64,000 nucleotides of DNA, from assembly GCF_007874125.1 (NCBI RefSeq), contig NZ_CP040128.1:1612001-1676000 (forward strand), given 5' to 3'. The notes below the pieces were generated by a model, which had not been told where the DNA came from, did no database searches, and worked only from the letters and a program-made list of their open reading frames with translations. The first letter of the stretch is position 1; each line of letters opens with the position of its first letter. The stretch comes from Noviherbaspirillum sp. UKPF54. GTDB lineage: Bacteria > Pseudomonadota > Gammaproteobacteria > Burkholderiales > Burkholderiaceae_D. Below are positions 1 to 8,809 of the stretch, one piece after another. A program made the position numbers and the translations under genes.

Positions 1-1100
1 GAACTGCCCAGGGGCGCGCCGGCGCGTTCGATCTCTCCGCACAGCATCTTCATTTCCGTCTCGCTGGTGCGCGGCGAGCCGGGAACGGTTTCGACATAGC
101 CGATAAAGTTCAGCAGTTTCGATAGCCGCGACAAGTAGTCGATCGCGGCGGCTCGATCTTCCGTGAAGTTTTCACCGTCGGAAGCGTAGAACAGGTAGCC
201 GTTGTAGCGCGATGGATCGTATTCCGTTTCGATCAGGTCCAGCGCCAGCTTGAAGGCAGTGGAGGCACCCGTCCCGCCGGTGCCGCTGACGTTGAAAAAT
301 TCGCTCTCGGAAAATTCCCACGCCTGGGTGGTATGCGCGATGAAGCGCGTTTCCACCTTGCCGTAGCGGCGGCGTATGCCTTGCAGCACGAAGAAGAAGA
401 AGCTCTTGGCCAGCTTGCGCTCGGCATCGGTCATGCTGGCGGAGACATCGAGCGCGAAAATCACGACGGCATTCGTTGCGGGTTTGCGCCGCTGCACCAA
501 CTGCTTGAAGCGCAGGTCCTCGTTGGTGAACGGTACCGGATTTTCGGTGGTCTTTTCCTGGGTGGCGCGCCGCTTGACCGCTTCCTTCACGGTGCGGCGG
601 CGGTCCAGGCGCGCGCGCGCGCCATGCTTGTCCCAGCCTTCGCGCACGTATTCGTCATCCTCGACGCTGGTATTGCGCTTGGGTTGCAGGTCGGGCAGCT
701 GCAATTCTTCCCACAGCCAGTCGATGATGTCGTCGACCTTGAATTCCAGCAGCAGCTTGACTTCGCCATCGTTGTTGCCGCCTTCGCCTTCGTCGTCGCC
801 CATGTCCGGTTGCGCCTGCCGCAGCACGTCGCCAGGCTTGCCCTGTCCCTGGCCGGCGCTGGTGAACGGCTGCGACGAGGAATCGGCAAGGCGGAAGCGA
901 GCATGCTCCAGCAGCCGCACCGGTACCTGCACGGTGCGGTCCTGCGAACCGGTAATCACATCCGGCCCGGCTACCAGGTTCGGCAGGTTCTGCTGTACCG
1001 CTTCGCGCACCTTCTGGTTGTGCCGCAGCCAGTCGCGCGATCCGCGTGAGAACAAGTCGTACCAGGGCGTTTCCGCAGAGATCGTAATGTGATCAGTCAT
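1..1100 (-). CDS. yeaH: DUF444 (YeaH/YhbH-like) protein, 3' end cut by window edge
   Basis: About 366 codons are visible from the ATG at 1100 and the frame stays open to base 1, so the C-terminus lies outside the window. The N-terminus (MTDHITISAETPWYDLFSRG) and the VWA-like stretch VIFALDVSASMTDAERK, with its DxSxS metal-site pattern, fit the DUF444 family. The gene sits 22 bp downstream of prkA on the same strand, as yeaH follows yeaG in E. coli, so the two are very probably one operon. The family is linked to starvation and nitrogen stress; its biochemical role is not established. A spoVR-family gene often comes next and would lie beyond the left edge. Confidence 0.9.
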   Translation of the reverse strand, partial: MTDHITISAETPWYDLFSRGSRDWLRHNQKVREAVQQNLPNLVAGPDVITGSQDRTVQVPVRLLEHARFRLADSSSQPFTSAGQGQGKPGDVLRQAQPDMGDDEGEGGNNDGEVKLLLEFKVDDIIDWLWEELQLPDLQPKRNTSVEDDEYVREGWDKHGARARLDRRRTVKEAVKRRATQEKTTENPVPFTNEDLRFKQLVQRRKPATNAVVIFALDVSASMTDAERKLAKSFFFFVLQGIRRRYGKVETRFIAHTTQAWEFSESEFFNVSGTGGTGASTAFKLALDLIETEYDPSRYNGYLFYASDGENFTEDRAAAIDYLSRLSKLLNFIGYVETVPGSPRTSETEMKMLCGEIERAGAPLGS

Positions 1101-1122
1101 AGGTAAATTAGCCTCAAAGTCG

Positions 1123-3072
1123 CTACTCTTGCGCCATCAGCGTGGTCACGTAATTCAGTGCCTCGCGCGCGCTGTGGCTGTCGTAGCCGTATTCGTCGAC
1201 CAGGCGCCGCTCGACGACGGAGATCTTTTGACGCACCTCCTCGTCGGGCCGCGCGCTGGAAGACACCAGGCGCAGCACTTCGCGCCGCTGCTCGAACAGG
1301 TACTGCTGCACCGCGTTATGCAGCTGCGCATGGCTGTCGAGCGTGAATTTCTCGCCGCGCTTGAACGCGCCCATCGCCTTGCGCACCACCTCCTGGCGGA
1401 ACGACTGCTTGCCCGAATCGGAGATGTGGATTTTTTCTTCCACCGCACGCAAGAAGCGTTCGTCCGGCTTGCGCTCCTCGTTGGTGATCGGGTCCTTGAT
1501 CTGGCGGTTGTCGAGCGTGGCCTCCACCTCGTCCAGGTACTTGTCGAGCAAGTCTTGCGCCTCCTGTTCGAACGACACGAACAAGGCCTTGTGCACGTCT
1601 TCCTTGACCCAGCGATTGTAGAAATCCTTGCGCGCCAGCACCAGGTAATCGATCCACTTGCGCTTGCGCTTCGGATCGATGCGCGCGTCGTTTTCGATCG
1701 CGTCTTTCAGGGCCAGTAGCACATCCATCGTGGTCAGGCTTTTCGCGTTCGACTGGATGATGGCGTTCGAAAGCGCATTGATCACGAAGCGTGGCGAAAT
1801 GCCGGACAGGCCCTCGTCCGGCATGCGCTGCTTGAGCCTTTCGGTTTCGGCGTGGGCATAGCCTTCCACCTCTTCACTGGCGTAGAGGCGGACTTTCTTG
1901 CTTAGTTCCAGTTCCTTTTCCTCGCCTTCGTGCAGGCGCGTCAGGATCGCGAACACGGCCGCAGTGTGCAGCACATGCGGGTCGAGGTGCACTTCGCGGA
2001 AGGCGGGCGCCGCCGAAGAAATCAATTTCTTGTAAATTCGCGCCTCGTCCTTGTAATTCAGCGTATAAGGCACCTGGATGATCACCATGCGGTCGAGCAG
2101 CGCCTCGTTCTCGCTCTCCTGCAGGAACTTGCGGAATTCGGCCAGATTGGTGTGCGCGAGGATGGTTTCGTCGAGATAGATCAGCGGGAAGCGCGACACC
2201 TTCACGTTCTTTTCCTGCGTCAGCGTCAGCAGCAGGTACAGGAATTCGCGCTTGACCTTCAGGATCTCGATCATTTCCAGCATGCCGCGCGAGGCGGCGT
2301 ACACCGCGCCGGACCAGGACCATGCGCGCGGGTCGCCCTCGTCGCCGTATTCCGCGACCTTGGACAGGTCGACCGAGCCTACCAGGTCGGCCAGGTCGGC
2401 CGTGGTCGGGTCGTGCGGCGCGTAGGTGCCGATGCCGATGCGGCCAGCCTCCGAAATGAAGATGCGCTCGACCGGCATGCGCAGGAAATCGCCTCCGTAT
2501 TCGGTATCGAGGCGGCTGCGGCAATGCGGGCACATTTCGCCGATGATCTCGACGCCGTAGGTGTCGCGAAAGCGCGGCCGCAGCGAGTGCGGGATCAGGT
2601 GCAGCGGCGACTCGTGCACCGGGCAGCCGTGAATGGCATACATGGCGCCGGCCTCGGTCAGGCTGTATTCCTCCAGCCCGCGCTTGAGCAGGATCACCAG
2701 CGTCGACTTGCCGCCGGATGGCGGGCCCAGCAGAAGCAGCAGCCTGCGTCCCACTTCGGAGCCGGCGGCGGCAGCCTTGAAATAGTCCACCACGCGATCG
2801 ATCGCTTCATCGACGCCGAACAGTTCCTGGTCGAACAGCCGGCAGTGGAAGTTGCCGTTGCCGTCCTCGCCGCCCATCCAGCGGATCATGTCCCACATGT
2901 ACTGATGCGAAGTGCGCGCCACGCCCTGCGGATCCGCCGGCAATACCCTTTCGAGAAACTGGGAGAGCGTGCCGGACCAGTAGGTGGCACGGTGGTCCTG
3001 GGTGAACGCAATCAGGCTCTTGATGAAGCCTTCTTGCTGTTCAGTATGGTTTGCATCCTGTTGCGTCGTCAT
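1123..3072 (-). CDS. prkA: Serine protein kinase PrkA (YeaG family)
   Basis: A 649-residue protein of typical PrkA length. An N-terminal AAA-type domain has a Walker A motif GPPSGGKS at residues 116-123. The C-terminal half carries the kinase-related domain; LPxDPQGVARTSHQYMWDMI near residues 44-63 is characteristic. In enterobacteria YeaG acts with YeaH in the response to sustained nitrogen starvation. Here prkA is the first gene of a leftward operon with the DUF444 gene. The start codon at 3072 is preceded by a GGGGAG-like ribosome site. A 613-bp gap separates it from the rightward operon beginning at 3686. Confidence 0.95.
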   Translation of the reverse strand: MTTQQDANHTEQQEGFIKSLIAFTQDHRATYWSGTLSQFLERVLPADPQGVARTSHQYMWDMIRWMGGEDGNGNFHCRLFDQELFGVDEAIDRVVDYFKAAAAGSEVGRRLLLLLGPPSGGKSTLVILLKRGLEEYSLTEAGAMYAIHGCPVHESPLHLIPHSLRPRFRDTYGVEIIGEMCPHCRSRLDTEYGGDFLRMPVERIFISEAGRIGIGTYAPHDPTTADLADLVGSVDLSKVAEYGDEGDPRAWSWSGAVYAASRGMLEMIEILKVKREFLYLLLTLTQEKNVKVSRFPLIYLDETILAHTNLAEFRKFLQESENEALLDRMVIIQVPYTLNYKDEARIYKKLISSAAPAFREVHLDPHVLHTAAVFAILTRLHEGEEKELELSKKVRLYASEEVEGYAHAETERLKQRMPDEGLSGISPRFVINALSNAIIQSNAKSLTTMDVLLALKDAIENDARIDPKRKRKWIDYLVLARKDFYNRWVKEDVHKALFVSFEQEAQDLLDKYLDEVEATLDNRQIKDPITNEERKPDERFLRAVEEKIHISDSGKQSFRQEVVRKAMGAFKRGEKFTLDSHAQLHNAVQQYLFEQRREVLRLVSSSARPDEEVRQKISVVERRLVDEYGYDSHSAREALNYVTTLMAQE

Positions 3073-3685
3073 CGCATCTGCTCCCCGTAAGGTTATTCCG
3101 ATGTAATAGAGACACCCGAAAATGGATTACGTTTCTGCCACCCTCGATTTAAGTATAGGGCGCTTCGAAAATTTCGAATGATGAGGGTGATCAATGAATG
3201 CACCCCGATGAACGCCCGCCCACGCACCCGTCTCGTTCCGTCCGGACGGCATATGCCGGCCGTAACTACAGCGATAGCAAGATGCATGCAAGCATATGTA
3301 AGGAGTGGTAAATGGCTCGCATGCGATCAAGTGGTGCGCAATTCTCCCGGATCGGTGCATGCGATCTTCGCGCTGGCGCGCGGCGCTCGAAACAATGTTG
3401 CAGATATTTATGGTCTCGGAAAAAATTACATGCCTGCTGTGAGCCCTGGCGGCGCCGCGCTTCTTCAAGCGACGCTGTTCGAGTGCCAACAATGGAGCGG
3501 CGTTCCCGATGATTCGTTATTTTGGAAGCAGCGGTGCTCGCATAGGGAATTGAACTTTCGTATAAGAAATAATTGACGTGGATCAATGGCGGAAATTTTG
3601 GGATTTACGATAGTGTGAGCAGACATGTTTCCCTATGCTATTAAGATGTAATACGCGGCGGAAAACCGCAAATGAAAGGCATCAC
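3073..3685. other. Divergent intergenic region between prkA and the beta-CASP nuclease operon
   Basis: About 600 bp with no convincing gene. Open frames here (for example 3178-3576 on the plus strand) have no recognisable domain or ribosome site. The region should hold promoters for both divergent transcripts. The only site I can name is the FNR-type box at 3573-3586 near its right end. Confidence 0.6.
3573..3586 (+). promoter_or_regulatory. FNR/ANR-type box
   Basis: TTGACGTGGATCAA matches the FNR/ANR consensus TTGAT-N4-ATCAA at 9 of 10 positions. It lies 100 bp upstream of the ATG at 3686, a plausible distance for activation of the nuclease/phosphorylase operon when oxygen is low. Binding is inferred from the motif only. 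Confidence 0.65.
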
Positions 3686-5047
3686 ATGCAGGTTCAGTTT
3701 CTCGGTGCAACAGGGACCGTTACCGGATCGAAATATCTTGTCAACGCGGGCCGGAAGAAAATTCTCGTCGACTGCGGGCTCTTCCAGGGCTACAAACAGC
3801 TCAGGCTGCGCAACTGGGCGCATTTGCCGGTCTCGCCTGCGGCAATCGATGCAGTCGTGCTGACCCATGCCCACCTCGACCATAGCGGATACATTCCGCT
3901 GCTGGTAAAAAGCGGCTTCAAGGGAAAGATTTACTGCAGCGAAGCGACGTATGACCTGTGCAAGATATTGCTGCCGGACAGCGGGCATCTGTTGGAGGAG
4001 GAAGCCGCCTATGCCGAGCGGCACGGCTTTTCCAAGCACAAACCGGCGCTGCCGCTTTATACGCAGGATGACGCGCGGCATTCGCTGCATTTCTTCGCGC
4101 CAGTAAAGTTCGATCAGCGCTTCAATCCGATCGACGGCCTGACTGGGCGATTGATTCATGCCGGTCATATCCTCGGTGCCGGCATCCTGACGCTCGACAA
4201 TGGCGCAACCACGGTGACTTTTTCCGGCGATCTCGGGCGTCCGAACGATCCGGTCATGCTGCCGCCGGCATACATCGAACGATCTGATTATCTTGTGGTG
4301 GAATCGACATACGGCAACCGGCGCCACGATCCAGCGGACCCGATGATCATTCTTGGCAACACGATCAGGGAGACTGTTGCGCGTGGCGGTGTCGTCGTGA
4401 TCCCATCGTTTGCCGTCGGGCGCGCCCAGGAGCTGATGTATTACCTGCACCAGCTCAAGCAGTCGGGCGCCATTCCGCGCCTGTTGCCCGTCTATCTGAA
4501 CAGTCCGATGGCGGTCGATGCCACCGTGTTATATCGGAAACATCGTAGCGATCACCGCCTGGATATCGAGCAGTGCACAGCCATGTGCCAGGCGGCGAAA
4601 ATCGTCAACAGCGTCGAGGAATCAATCGCATTGAATCAGCAACGGATGCCGATGGTTATCATCGCCGCCAGTGGCATGGCGACCGGCGGCCGCGTATTGC
4701 ATCACCTCAAGGCATTTGCGTCCGACCCGCGCAACACTATCCTGTTTGCCGGATTCCAGGCCGGCGGTACGCGCGGCGCAGCCATGGTGGCGGGCGCCGA
4801 AGCGATCAAGATCCACGGTGAATACGTGCCGCTGCGGGCGCAGGTGGTCCAGATCGAAAACCTGTCGGCGCACGCGGATGGCGAGGAAATCCTGGCCTGG
4901 CTATCGCACTTCCAGCGACCGCCGCGCAAGACCTTTATCACGCACGGGGAGCCGGATGCCGCCGACGCATTGCGCAGGAGCATCGAGGAACGCCTGCATT
5001 GGCAATGCGAGGTGCCGGAATATCTGTCCACGGCGGAGCTGACATGA
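3686..5047 (+). CDS. Beta-CASP metallo-beta-lactamase-fold nuclease (RNA-processing type)
   Basis: A 453-residue protein beginning MQVQFLGATGTVTGS, the usual start of this family; an upstream in-frame ATG at 3635 would add 17 unrelated residues, and AAAGG lies just before 3686. The zinc motif HAHLDH covers residues 61-66. Later beta-CASP signatures include SFAVGRAQEL, the MATGGR segment, LSAHAD and THGEP near the C-terminus. Relatives are bacterial and archaeal RNA exo/endonucleases related to CPSF73. Its stop overlaps the next start (ATGA), so it is translationally coupled to the phosphorylase. Together with the upstream FNR-type box this suggests RNA turnover feeding nucleotide salvage under low oxygen; the substrate is inferred. 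Confidence 0.85.
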   Translation: MQVQFLGATGTVTGSKYLVNAGRKKILVDCGLFQGYKQLRLRNWAHLPVSPAAIDAVVLTHAHLDHSGYIPLLVKSGFKGKIYCSEATYDLCKILLPDSGHLLEEEAAYAERHGFSKHKPALPLYTQDDARHSLHFFAPVKFDQRFNPIDGLTGRLIHAGHILGAGILTLDNGATTVTFSGDLGRPNDPVMLPPAYIERSDYLVVESTYGNRRHDPADPMIILGNTIRETVARGGVVVIPSFAVGRAQELMYYLHQLKQSGAIPRLLPVYLNSPMAVDATVLYRKHRSDHRLDIEQCTAMCQAAKIVNSVEESIALNQQRMPMVIIAASGMATGGRVLHHLKAFASDPRNTILFAGFQAGGTRGAAMVAGAEAIKIHGEYVPLRAQVVQIENLSAHADGEEILAWLSHFQRPPRKTFITHGEPDAADALRRSIEERLHWQCEVPEYLSTAELT

Positions 5048-6588
5048 GCGACAGGCATCATCCCGGCCAGAGCCCGCTTAACGGCCCGGCCCATGTGCTG
5101 CGCATGCGCCGCATCGGCATCGACACCTATCTCGAACCGGTCGTCTACATGCGCAGCGACTGCCACATATGCCGCTCGGAGGGTTTCGAGGCGCATTCCC
5201 GCATCGAGGTATGGCGCGGCGGGCAGCGTATCATCGCCACCCTCAACGTGGTCCATTCGCCGCTGCTGGCGCTCGATGAAGCAGGCTTGTCGGAAGCCGC
5301 CTGGCGCGCGCTGGGCGGCGTCGACGGCGAACAGATCAAGATATTCCATCCGCAGCCGGTGCAGTCGTTTTCTTATGTGCGCGGAAAAATCTTCGGCAAG
5401 CCGATTGACGCGGAGGGCGCCGGCGCGATCATGCGCGACATCGTCGACGGCCGCTATTCGGACATGGAAATGGCGGCGTTCATCGCCACCTGCGCCGGCA
5501 ACCGCATGGATACCGAGGAAATCACGGCATTCACCCGCGCCATGATCAATGTCGGCAAGCGGCTCGAATGGGGCCGCCACCCGGTGGTGGACAAGCATTG
5601 CGTGGGCGGCCTGCCGGGCAACCGCACCACGCTGATCGTGGTGCCGATCGTCGCAGCCTGCGGCCTCACGATTCCCAAGACGTCGTCGCGCGCGATCACG
5701 TCGCCGGCCGGCAGCGCCGATACGATGGAAACGCTGGCGCCGGTGGCGCTCGACTTGGCCCGGATCAGGCGCGTGGTGGAACGGGAAAACGGTTGCATCG
5801 CGTGGGGCGGTGCGGTCAGCCTGAGCCCGGCCGACGACATCCTGATCCGGGTCGAGCGTCCGCTCGGCCTCGACAGCGACGGCCAGCTGGTGGCTTCGGT
5901 ATTGTCCAAGAAGGCTGCGGCTGGCTCTACCCATGCGCTGATCGATATCCCGGTGGGGCCTACGGCGAAGGTGCGCTCGGCGCAGGCCGCGCAGCTGCTG
6001 GGCGAGCGCCTGATCGGGGTCGGGCGGGCGCTTGGCATCGAGGTGCAGACCATTGTGACCGACGGCCGGCAGCCGATCGGGCGCGGCATCGGGCCCGCGC
6101 TCGAAGCGCACGATGTGCTTGCGGTTTTGCAAAATCTTCCCGATGCGCCGGACGACTTGCGCCAGCGCGCGCTACTGCTGGCCGGCAAGGTACTTGAAAT
6201 GGGCGGCAAGGCTCCGCCGGAAAAAGGCCTGGAGATGGCGCATGCCGCGCTGGCAAGCGGAGCGGCATGGAAAAAGTTCCAGGCAATCTGCGACGCGCAG
6301 GGCGGCATGCGTACGCCGCCCACGGCGGCGTACAAGTATGTGCTGGCCGCAACCGTGAACGGTCGCGTGATGGAAATCGACAACCGGCGCCTGGCACGCG
6401 CGGCCAAGCTCGCTGGCGCACCCAAGGCGCTTGCCGCCGGCATCGTGCTGCATGCCGCGCTCGATACGACGGTACAAGAAGGGCAGCCACTGCTGACCAT
6501 TCATGCCGAATCGCCGGGCGAACTGGCCTACGCGAAAACCTACGTGCTGGCTGAAAAAGACATGATCTTGATTAACGAGGACCGATGA
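5044..6588 (+). CDS. AMP/thymidine phosphorylase, archaeal-type long form
   Basis: A 514-residue member of the pyrimidine-nucleoside/AMP phosphorylase family. It carries the roughly 80-residue N-terminal extension of the archaeal AMP phosphorylase group, which ordinary DeoA (about 440 residues) lacks. Phosphate and nucleoside site motifs are visible: KHCVGGLPGNRTT, then KTSSRAITSPAGSADTME. The biochemically studied archaeal enzymes convert NMP plus phosphate to ribose 1,5-bisphosphate plus base. The start at 5044 overlaps the upstream stop, and the stop overlaps the mini-ORF start at 6585. NMP or deoxynucleoside specificity cannot be settled from sequence, but a PRPP-synthetase-like gene next door favours ribose-phosphate metabolism. 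Confidence 0.85.
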   Translation: MSDRHHPGQSPLNGPAHVLRMRRIGIDTYLEPVVYMRSDCHICRSEGFEAHSRIEVWRGGQRIIATLNVVHSPLLALDEAGLSEAAWRALGGVDGEQIKIFHPQPVQSFSYVRGKIFGKPIDAEGAGAIMRDIVDGRYSDMEMAAFIATCAGNRMDTEEITAFTRAMINVGKRLEWGRHPVVDKHCVGGLPGNRTTLIVVPIVAACGLTIPKTSSRAITSPAGSADTMETLAPVALDLARIRRVVERENGCIAWGGAVSLSPADDILIRVERPLGLDSDGQLVASVLSKKAAAGSTHALIDIPVGPTAKVRSAQAAQLLGERLIGVGRALGIEVQTIVTDGRQPIGRGIGPALEAHDVLAVLQNLPDAPDDLRQRALLLAGKVLEMGGKAPPEKGLEMAHAALASGAAWKKFQAICDAQGGMRTPPTAAYKYVLAATVNGRVMEIDNRRLARAAKLAGAPKALAAGIVLHAALDTTVQEGQPLLTIHAESPGELAYAKTYVLAEKDMILINEDR

Positions 6589-6662
6589 ACATGCAATGTG
6601 ATACCCATGCCTTGAATCCGCGCACCGGCGCCGCAACCCCGGACTGGGAGGGCAAGCGATGA
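6585..6662 (+). CDS. 25-residue mini-ORF coupled at both ends
   Basis: The ATG at 6585 overlaps the stop of the phosphorylase gene. The TGA at 6660-6662 overlaps the ATG of the PRPP-synthetase-like gene at 6659. The predicted peptide begins MNMQCDTHALNPRTG and has no known motif. Its last codons contain the GGGAGGG that serves as ribosome site for the next gene. It may simply carry ribosomes across the 70-bp gap or may make a real micropeptide. Confidence 0.4.
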   Translation: MNMQCDTHALNPRTGAATPDWEGKR

Positions 6663-7564
6663 TCCCGATTCTTTTTGCCATGCCGGGCAACGAAGCCTTC
6701 GCGCTTCACCTGGACCGGGCGATGTCCTGCGAAGTCGGGCAGATGGACATGCGGCGCTTTCCGGACGGCGAAACCTATGTGCGCCTGTTATCTCCGGTGC
6801 GCGAGCGCGACGTGATCTTCGTCTGCACGCTGGACCGCCCGGACGAGAAAATGATGGCGCTCTACCTTGCCGCCCGCACCGCCCGCGAACTCGGCGCACG
6901 CAGAATCGGCCTGATCGCGCCCTATTTGGCCTACATGCGGCAGGATGCGCGATTCCAGGAGGGCGAGGGCGTCACTTCGGCGCATTTCGCCAGTTTCGTT
7001 TCCGATTTCTGCGACTGGCTGGTGACCGTCGATCCGCATCTGCACCGCCACCATCGGCTCAATGAAATCTACAGCATCCCCACCAAGGCGGTGCGGGCGG
7101 CGCCCCATATCGGTGAGTGGATCGCGGCCAACGTCGAGCAGCCTGTGATCGTCGGCCCTGATGCCGAAAGCGAACAGTGGGCGGCCAAGGTGGCGAAGTC
7201 GGTCGGCTGTCCTTACGCCGTCCTGAACAAGGTACGCAAAGGCGACAGCGACGTGGAGGTGTTCGCTCCCGAAAACAGCGCATGGCAGGGCGGCACGCCG
7301 GTGCTGGTGGATGATATCGCCTCGACCGCGCATACGATGATCGCGGCAGCGGACAAGCTCAAGACGGCAGGTCTGCCGCCTCCGGTGTGCATCGCGGTGC
7401 ACCCGATCTTTGCCGGCAACGCATACGAGGAGCTGAGCGCGGCGGGCGTGGCGCGCGTCGTCAGCTGCAATACCATCGCGCATCCCTCCAACGGCATCGA
7501 TATCAGCGAAGAGGTGGCCGTCGCGGCAGTCGAACTGATGGCGATCCTGCCGATTGAGCTTTAA
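6659..7564 (+). CDS. Ribose-phosphate pyrophosphokinase (PRPP synthetase)-like protein
   Basis: A 301-residue protein with the family fold: RRFPDGETYVRL near the N-terminus, the ATP-site region PYLAYMRQDARF, VDPHLHRH (metal-binding His), the flexible-loop KVRKGD, and the PRPP loop VLVDDIASTAHTM. The loop reads STAHT where housekeeping enzymes usually read STGGT or DTAGT, and the protein is slightly shorter than bacterial Prs (about 315), so it is probably a paralogue. It ends the FNR-box operon and is followed within 4 bp by a strong hairpin. Inferred role: regenerating PRPP from sugar phosphates released upstream in the pathway. Confidence 0.8.
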   Translation: MIPILFAMPGNEAFALHLDRAMSCEVGQMDMRRFPDGETYVRLLSPVRERDVIFVCTLDRPDEKMMALYLAARTARELGARRIGLIAPYLAYMRQDARFQEGEGVTSAHFASFVSDFCDWLVTVDPHLHRHHRLNEIYSIPTKAVRAAPHIGEWIAANVEQPVIVGPDAESEQWAAKVAKSVGCPYAVLNKVRKGDSDVEVFAPENSAWQGGTPVLVDDIASTAHTMIAAADKLKTAGLPPPVCIAVHPIFAGNAYEELSAAGVARVVSCNTIAHPSNGIDISEEVAVAAVELMAILPIEL

Positions 7565-7567
7565 TGT

Positions 7568-7611
7568 TGTTGGCAGCCAGTGGCGCCGGCTGCCAACACG
7601 TGTATGTTTTT
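7568..7611 (+). terminator. Rho-independent-type terminator after the salvage operon
   Basis: A perfect 11-bp stem (TGTTGGCAGCC at 7568-7578 pairing with GGCTGCCAACA at 7588-7598) with a 9-nt loop, followed 9 nt later by TTTTT. Confidence 0.7.
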
Positions 7612-7854
7612 CGCTTAATTTCAGATACGAGGATTGACAGGAAAAATCGTTTTCGATGGAATGGTCAAAGCTGTTATGCGGGAGCATGTTTAACGGTTGG
7701 AACGAATTTTGCACCATGGCCCGTGTGTCGCAGTGAATGTTTCCGTGATTAAGTTTTTACGGGGAAATTCGATACCAGAAGAGGCGGGGCAAACGCGGTT
7801 GCAATGGCGGTACGTTCCGATCGTTCAGGCGGCAGGCAATTCAGGAGTTTCATC
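7612..7854 (+). promoter_or_regulatory. Intergenic region upstream of the AAA+ ATPase
   Basis: About 240 bp without a gene. A consensus -35 hexamer TTGACA lies at 7634-7639, with a weak -10 candidate TGGAAT 17 bp further on. AGGAG at about 7842 is the ribosome site for the ATG at 7855. Promoter assignment is tentative. Confidence 0.35.
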
Positions 7855-8808
7855 ATGACGATCACACTGGCCCGATCCCATTCGGTCTACAGCACCAAGG
7901 ACGTCGAATCGGCGCAGGAAAGGGCGCGTGCCCTGAACTCGCCCGAGCTGGAAGCCTTCTACGACAACATGCTGGCGCTGGGCGGAGAGCGCTTCGTGAC
8001 CACGCCGTCGTCGACCGACGCGCTCGATCCGCTGTATGAAGATTGCCCGAACTTCGAGGAAGTGCTGGACGACTTGACGCGTTACGTCGGGTTGTCGCTG
8101 GCCGGCGGTGCGGGCGTCAACGTGATGCCTCTCCTGCTGCTGGGTGATCCGGGCGTGGGCAAGACCCATTTCGGCAAGCGGCTGGCGGCCGCACTGGGCA
8201 CCGAATTCGAATTCATCGGCATGAATGCGCTGTCGGCCGGATTCGTCATCACTGGCAGTTCGTCGACCTGGAAGGGGGCGAAATGCGGCAAGGTGGCGGA
8301 ACGCCTGGTGCGCGGCAAGTTCGCCAATCCTGTGGTGCTGCTCGACGAGGTGGAAAAGGCGACCGGCTCCACCCAGTCCGATCCGATGGCGGCCCTGTAC
8401 CAATTGCTGGAACCGGAAACGTCGCGCGCCTTTCACGACGAATTCATCGATGTCGACCTCGACGCCAGCCAGGTGTTCTGGGTGCTGACGGCCAATAGCC
8501 TGGACGGCATTCCGCCCGCGCTGCTGAGCCGGATGGCAGTCTACGAAGTGCCTGCACCAAATGCGGAACAGGCGGCGGCCATCGCGCAGCGCGTGTACGG
8601 AGGGTTGCTGCGCGAGCTGAAATTGCAGAACATGGAGGCCGAATTGCGGGGCAAGGTGCTCGACAAGCTGTCGGAAATCTCGCCGCGCGAAATGCGCAAG
8701 GCCTTGCTGGATGGGCTGGGCTATGCCGTGGCCGCCGGCAGGACGGAGCTGTTGGCGGAGGATGTGCGTGTCAAGAGCGACAGCGGCAAGCGCAGGATCG
8801 GCTTCTGA
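7855..8808 (+). CDS. AAA+ ATPase, Lon-like ATPase module without protease domain
   Basis: A 317-residue protein. Walker A is GDPGVGKT at residues 97-104, Walker B is VVLLDEVEK, and a sensor segment VLTANSLDGIP follows. The small-domain region KLSEISPREMRKALLDGLGYA resembles the Lon AAA module, but the protein ends before any Ser/Lys protease domain. The start at 7855 is chosen because AGGAG precedes it; an in-frame ATG at 7804 lacks this. It is convergent with the tyrosine recombinase, their stop codons separated by one base. A remodelling or unfolding role is all that can be inferred. Confidence 0.8.
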   Translation: MTITLARSHSVYSTKDVESAQERARALNSPELEAFYDNMLALGGERFVTTPSSTDALDPLYEDCPNFEEVLDDLTRYVGLSLAGGAGVNVMPLLLLGDPGVGKTHFGKRLAAALGTEFEFIGMNALSAGFVITGSSSTWKGAKCGKVAERLVRGKFANPVVLLDEVEKATGSTQSDPMAALYQLLEPETSRAFHDEFIDVDLDASQVFWVLTANSLDGIPPALLSRMAVYEVPAPNAEQAAAIAQRVYGGLLRELKLQNMEAELRGKVLDKLSEISPREMRKALLDGLGYAVAAGRTELLAEDVRVKSDSGKRRIGF

Positions 8809-8809
8809 A

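Noticed and set aside
3178..3576. 132-codon rightward frame upstream of the nuclease operon
   Set aside because: No ribosome site, no recognisable domain, and it runs into the FNR-type box region.
5044..6588. Calling the phosphorylase DeoA (thymidine phosphorylase)
   Set aside because: It is about 75 residues longer at the N-terminus than DeoA and matches the archaeal AMP phosphorylase layout; the substrate is left open.
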